45,324 nucleotides of DNA from Rhodothermales bacterium (lineage in GTDB: Bacteria > Bacteroidota > Rhodothermia > Rhodothermales > BA12). The DNA is taken from contig JACSSA010000159.1 of assembly GCA_014879465.1 (NCBI GenBank), positions 1-45,324 on the forward strand, in the 5' to 3' direction. Below are positions 42,757-45,324 of this stretch, piece after piece (position 1 is the stretch's first letter; every line of letters starts with the position of its first letter). Under the pieces are notes generated by a model. The model did no database searches. It was not told the origin of the DNA and saw nothing but the letters and a program-made list of their open reading frames with translations. Both the position numbers and the translations under genes were made by a program.

Positions 42757-42783
42757 AACGGCAACGGCGAACGACCAACGTCC
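42757..42783 (+). repeat. Heptad-like spacer upstream of ppgK
   Basis: AACG recurs at 42757, 42763, 42770 and 42777 (spacings 6, 7, 7), giving AACGGC, AACGGCG, AACGACC, AACGTCC. It is 40 nt upstream of the ppgK ATG; a TATCTT (42791-42796) lies between. Same class as the sufC and punA spacers, with a consensus close to the CGAACGG unit before sufC. Confidence 0.45.
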
Positions 42784-42822
42784 CAGCGCCTATCTTCCCT
42801 GTGATCCTCGCACTTCTTCGTT

Positions 42823-43569
42823 ATGAACGTCCTCGGTATCGACATCGGCGGCTCGGGCATCAAAGGCGCACCCGTGAACGTGAAAACCGGCGAACTGCTC
42901 GCCAAACGCAAACGCTTCGACACGCCGCAGCCGGCCACCCCGGACGCCGTGGCCGACACGGTGCTCCGACTCGTCCGTCACTTCGACTGGGACGGGCCGC
43001 TGGGCGTCGCCTTTCCCGCCCGCGTGCGGCGCGGCGTGGCCGAAACGGCGTCGAACATCGACAAGGCGTTCATCGGGCTGGACGTGGACAAGCTTCTGGA
43101 GGAACGCACCGGCCTTCCGACGCACGTCCTCAACGACGCCGACGCGGCGGGCGTGGGGGAAGTCCACTTCGGCGGCGGACAGGGCGTCAAGGGCGTGGTG
43201 ATGATGATCACGCTCGGCACCGGCATCGGGTCGGGGCTGTTTGTCGACGGGCATCTCGTGCCCAACACCGAACTCGGCCACGTCGTGCTCCCGGGCGGAA
43301 AAGTCGCCGAGCCGTTTGCCGCCGACCGCGTCCGCAAGGCCGAGAAACTCGACTGGAAGACGTACGGCAAGCGCGTGCAAAAGGTGATTGCGTACTACGA
43401 CTTCCTGTTCGCGCCGGATTTGATGATCGTGGGCGGCGGCGTGTCCAAACCCGAGCGCTGGAGCGAGTTCGGGCCGCTGCTCACGGCGTCGTGCCCCATC
43501 GTCCCGGCCACGCTCAAGAACGACGCCGGCATCATCGGCGCGGCCTACCACAGCTCGACGCTCAAGTGA
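42823..43569 (+). CDS. ppgK: Polyphosphate glucokinase (ROK family)
   Basis: A 248-residue ROK kinase that phosphorylates glucose using polyphosphate and possibly [25 protein letters not shown] is the phosphate-1 loop, [15 protein letters not shown] the catalytic Asp, [27 protein letters not shown] the sugar-site Glu/His region, and [11 protein letters not shown] the adenosine-type loop. The GSGIKGA and PNTELGH wording and short length match PpgK rather than ATP-only ROK glucokinases. Cytosolic. Its stop overlaps the next gene by GTGA. Confidence 0.93.
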   Translation: MNVLGIDIGGSGIKGAPVNVKTGELLAKRKRFDTPQPATPDAVADTVLRLVRHFDWDGPLGVAFPARVRRGVAETASNIDKAFIGLDVDKLLEERTGLPTHVLNDADAAGVGEVHFGGGQGVKGVVMMITLGTGIGSGLFVDGHLVPNTELGHVVLPGGKVAEPFAADRVRKAEKLDWKTYGKRVQKVIAYYDFLFAPDLMIVGGGVSKPERWSEFGPLLTASCPIVPATLKNDAGIIGAAYHSSTLK

Positions 43570-44006
43570 AAAGCCGGATCACGCTCTCGCCCGGTCAGAC
43601 CGTCGCGCTGCGCGACGTGTCGAAGGAAGCGCTCGCCGCCGCGATGCGGGCGCATCTCCCGTCGTTTTCGGCCCGCAACGACCCGTTTCTGGTCGTCGTA
43701 GACGATGCCTATCGGTTCGTGCAGCTTTGGGCTAATGCCCCCGACGGCTTTCAGGTCGAATACGGCGAGAACGGCCAGCCGTTCGAGCACCCCGACGGTG
43801 ACCGCACGTTGGAGGAGACCGTGGCCCTTTTCGAGCGCTTCGCCGACGGCGTCTGGCCGCCGTTTGACGGCGGCGTACCGCTGGATATGGGTGAGCCGCT
43901 TGCTGCGCCCGCGCCCAATCCCACAGCTGTCCGTACGTTCAACACGCAGACGCTGCTGTTTCTGCTGCTGCTCCTCTTCCTGATCCTGGCCTATTTCTTC
44001 GGTTGA
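43566..44006 (+). CDS. Tail-anchored membrane protein, unknown family
   Basis: GTG 43566 overlaps the ppgK stop, so translation is probably coupled. The 146-residue product has a soluble, mixed alpha/beta N-terminal part ([70 protein letters not shown]) and a single hydrophobic segment at the very C-terminus ([18 protein letters not shown]). There is no signal peptide, so it is a tail-anchored protein with the domain in the cytosol. The domain recalls the small immunity/regulator folds where a strand pair is followed by a helix, but no family is claimed. It converges with the TerB-like gene 8 nt on. Confidence 0.75.
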   Translation: MKSRITLSPGQTVALRDVSKEALAAAMRAHLPSFSARNDPFLVVVDDAYRFVQLWANAPDGFQVEYGENGQPFEHPDGDRTLEETVALFERFADGVWPPFDGGVPLDMGEPLAAPAPNPTAVRTFNTQTLLFLLLLLFLILAYFFG

Positions 44007-44014
44007 CTCCGCAC

Positions 44015-44476
44015 CTACTCCGCGCGCAACGACGCGTCGCCGGGTTGGCCGGGAGTCTGCCGGGCAGGCTTGGCGGCATCCTCCTGGCCACGCGCGCGGG
44101 TGGTGAGACCCCAATAGCTCGCCAACTGCTGAATGAACGACACTTCGAGCGGAAGCAGCTTGCCGTCGGCGTAGGCCAAGTCGGTTAGGTCGTTGAGAAT
44201 GCCCAGTCGTTCGTTCGGCGACAACGTCTGGCGGAGACTTTCGGCAGCCAAGGCAATCAACTGATCCCGCTCCGGTGCGATGTAGGCCAGCATCACATCG
44301 CAGAGCGTCTTTTTGACCACGCTCTCCGGGGATTCGGGCGCCCACTTGCCCAGCAAGCGCGTTCCGGTTTCGATCTCAGCCGGGGCCAGCTCGTGATCGG
44401 TACCGTGGGCAAGGGCGATGAAGAGCAGCGCCATCTCGTGCAATTCCATCCAGCCTTCCACTTTTTTGAAGCGCAT
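44015..44476 (-). CDS. TerB-like protein
   Basis: ATG 44476 (MRFKKVEGWMELHEMALLF) is chosen; the track's longer form is a shadow over the divergent gene. The 153-residue protein is all-helical, with LFIALAHGTDHELAPAEIETGTRLLGKW and a second copy-like helix-turn, LNDLTDLAYADGKLLPLEVSFIQQLA, resembling the TerB/DjlA N-terminal fold whose acidic HxDGxLxxxE-like turns may bind metal. Related proteins occur in tellurite resistance and membrane stress systems, but no other ter gene is present, so that label should not be taken literally. The last 25 residues are polar and disordered. Confidence 0.75.
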   Translation of the reverse strand: MRFKKVEGWMELHEMALLFIALAHGTDHELAPAEIETGTRLLGKWAPESPESVVKKTLCDVMLAYIAPERDQLIALAAESLRQTLSPNERLGILNDLTDLAYADGKLLPLEVSFIQQLASYWGLTTRARGQEDAAKPARQTPGQPGDASLRAE

Positions 44477-44572
44477 CAGGGTGATTGGGATAGAAGTGGC
44501 ACAGACTCCGGGCCATCGGCGTTGCACACCGCAGCGCCCGAATCGCCGCAAGTGTACGGCACACCCGTGCCC

Positions 44573-45324
44573 ATGTCTGACCTTTTCACGATGCCGATCC
44601 ACGTTTGTTACCGTTTTTCCGCCACTTCGCCCGAACGAGCGCGCGATCACGCCGAGGCGCTGCTGGTCGAACAAACCGTTGAGACGCCGCCGGAGGTGTC
44701 GCAGCGTTACCCGTTTGTGCGCGAACACCTGATGGGATCGGTGGAATCGGTGGAGGATCTGGGCGGCGGCACGTTTCGCGTGGCCCTTGCGCTGCCCGAA
44801 GGTGTGGCCTGCACGGACATGGCTCAGCTGCTGAACGTGATCTTCGGCAACGCCTCCATCCACCCCGGCATCGTCCTCGACGGCCTTGAATTGCCGCCCG
44901 CGCTACTCGACGGCCTCGGGCCGCGCCACGGCCTCGCCGGGCTGCAACGGCTCTGCGGTGTGACCGATCGCCCGCTTGTGGCCAGCGCCCTCAAACCCGC
45001 TGGGCTGTCGGTGGACGAACTGGCGCACCTCGCCTACGGCTTTGGCCTCGGCGGCCTCGATCTGGTGAAGGACGACCACTACCTCGCCGACCACGCCTTT
45101 GCGCCACTCGAACCCCGCGTGCGGGCCGTCGTGGAGATGCTCAGCCGGGCTGCCGACCGCACGGGCCGCCGGACGCGCTACGCGCCCAACCTCTCCGGCA
45201 CGCCAGCGGAAGTGTTTCGGCAGGCAGAGATCGCCCAAAAGCTCGGAGCCGACGCCGTGATGGTCGCGCCGATGCTGATCGGATTGCCTACGACGGCGGA
45301 ACTCGTCCGCGACCATCTGTCCGT
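44573..45324 (+). CDS. RuBisCO-like protein (form IV), 3' partial
   Basis: This ORF runs off the right edge and is absent from the track; ATG 44573 begins MSDLFTMPIHVCYRFSATSP. The first 250 residues match the large-subunit fold: an N-terminal domain, GPRHGLAGLQRLCGVTDRPLVASALKPAGLS (Lys175 kept; Lys177 lost with a one-residue deletion), and GGLDLVKDDHYLADHAF (the carbamylated Lys201 and Asp203 kept, Glu204 replaced by His). YAPNLSGTPAEVFRQAEIAQKLGADAVM follows. KDDH-type proteins belong, as recalled, to non-photosynthetic RLP clades, some of which act on methylthioribulose or oxo-isoapionate phosphates. CO2 fixation is not expected. It is divergent from the TerB-like gene, and the 96-bp gap shows no clear promoter. 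Confidence 0.88.
   Translation, partial: MSDLFTMPIHVCYRFSATSPERARDHAEALLVEQTVETPPEVSQRYPFVREHLMGSVESVEDLGGGTFRVALALPEGVACTDMAQLLNVIFGNASIHPGIVLDGLELPPALLDGLGPRHGLAGLQRLCGVTDRPLVASALKPAGLSVDELAHLAYGFGLGGLDLVKDDHYLADHAFAPLEPRVRAVVEMLSRAADRTGRRTRYAPNLSGTPAEVFRQAEIAQKLGADAVMVAPMLIGLPTTAELVRDHLS

Noticed and set aside
40436-42826. 796-aa plus-strand ORF over dnaG
   Set aside because: Shadow frame with no domain, covering a complete primase on the other strand.

Overview
This 45.3 kb window is uniformly GC-rich (roughly two-thirds G+C by eye) and densely coded on both strands. Several features point to a high-GC member of the Bacteroidota/Rhodothermota lineage: a C-terminal domain of the type IX sorting kind, DUF4293-like (MIQRIQT start) and DUF4296-like membrane/lipoproteins, a TonB-dependent receptor with an STN domain, a zinc-ligand-poor TraR/DksA protein in the order ileS-dksA-like-lspA, and few Shine-Dalgarno sites. 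A Rhodothermales-like heterotroph is the best guess; this is inference from gene content, not a database result.

Layout. 1-3880: two secreted proteins, a 5'-truncated protein resembling a zinc peptidase that has lost its metal ligands, and a delta-60 repeat protein. 4072-8065: sufB-sufC-sufD for Fe-S cluster assembly, with no sufS beside them, ended by a strong hairpin. 8119-8736: an outer-membrane-like protein with a good sigma70-type promoter. 8787-17996: a complete tryptophan block in the order trpL (leader peptide), trpE, a helical hypothetical gene, trpS, trpG, trpD, trpC, trpF, trpB, a GNAT gene, trpA, followed by hisG and a lipoprotein gene. The leader encodes two near-adjacent Trp codons, a terminator, and a segment able to pair with the terminator's left arm, so classical ribosome-stalling attenuation is likely. 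19494-26783: recQ (minus), twin lipoproteins and a GT2 glycosyltransferase (plus), then a minus-strand set of C-terminal processing protease, DUF4293 protein and EamA transporter. 26897-32468: a plus-strand operon of a penicillin-acylase-like protein, a BadF/NAGK-type kinase and a TonB-dependent receptor. 32425-42667 (minus): small lipoprotein, dnaG, yggS-type PLP protein, a DivIVA-like protein, purine nucleoside phosphorylase, ileS, TraR/DksA-like and lspA. 42823-44006: polyphosphate glucokinase with a coupled tail-anchored protein. 44015-44476: a TerB-like protein. 44573-end: the N-terminal part of a RuBisCO-like protein.

Non-coding structure is the most unusual part. Three copies of a perfect palindrome (GTAGAGACGCCCC and its complement, or a variant) sit in intergenic gaps, one carrying a compensating base-pair change and one supplying the recQ stop codon. 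Several gaps just upstream of start codons are built of degenerate 7-nt units. Inside ileS, an approximately 240-bp stretch falls to about 41% G+C and has foreign codon use within the editing domain, which looks like recent local recombination or insertion. No tRNA, rRNA, CRISPR array, insertion sequence or prophage was seen.
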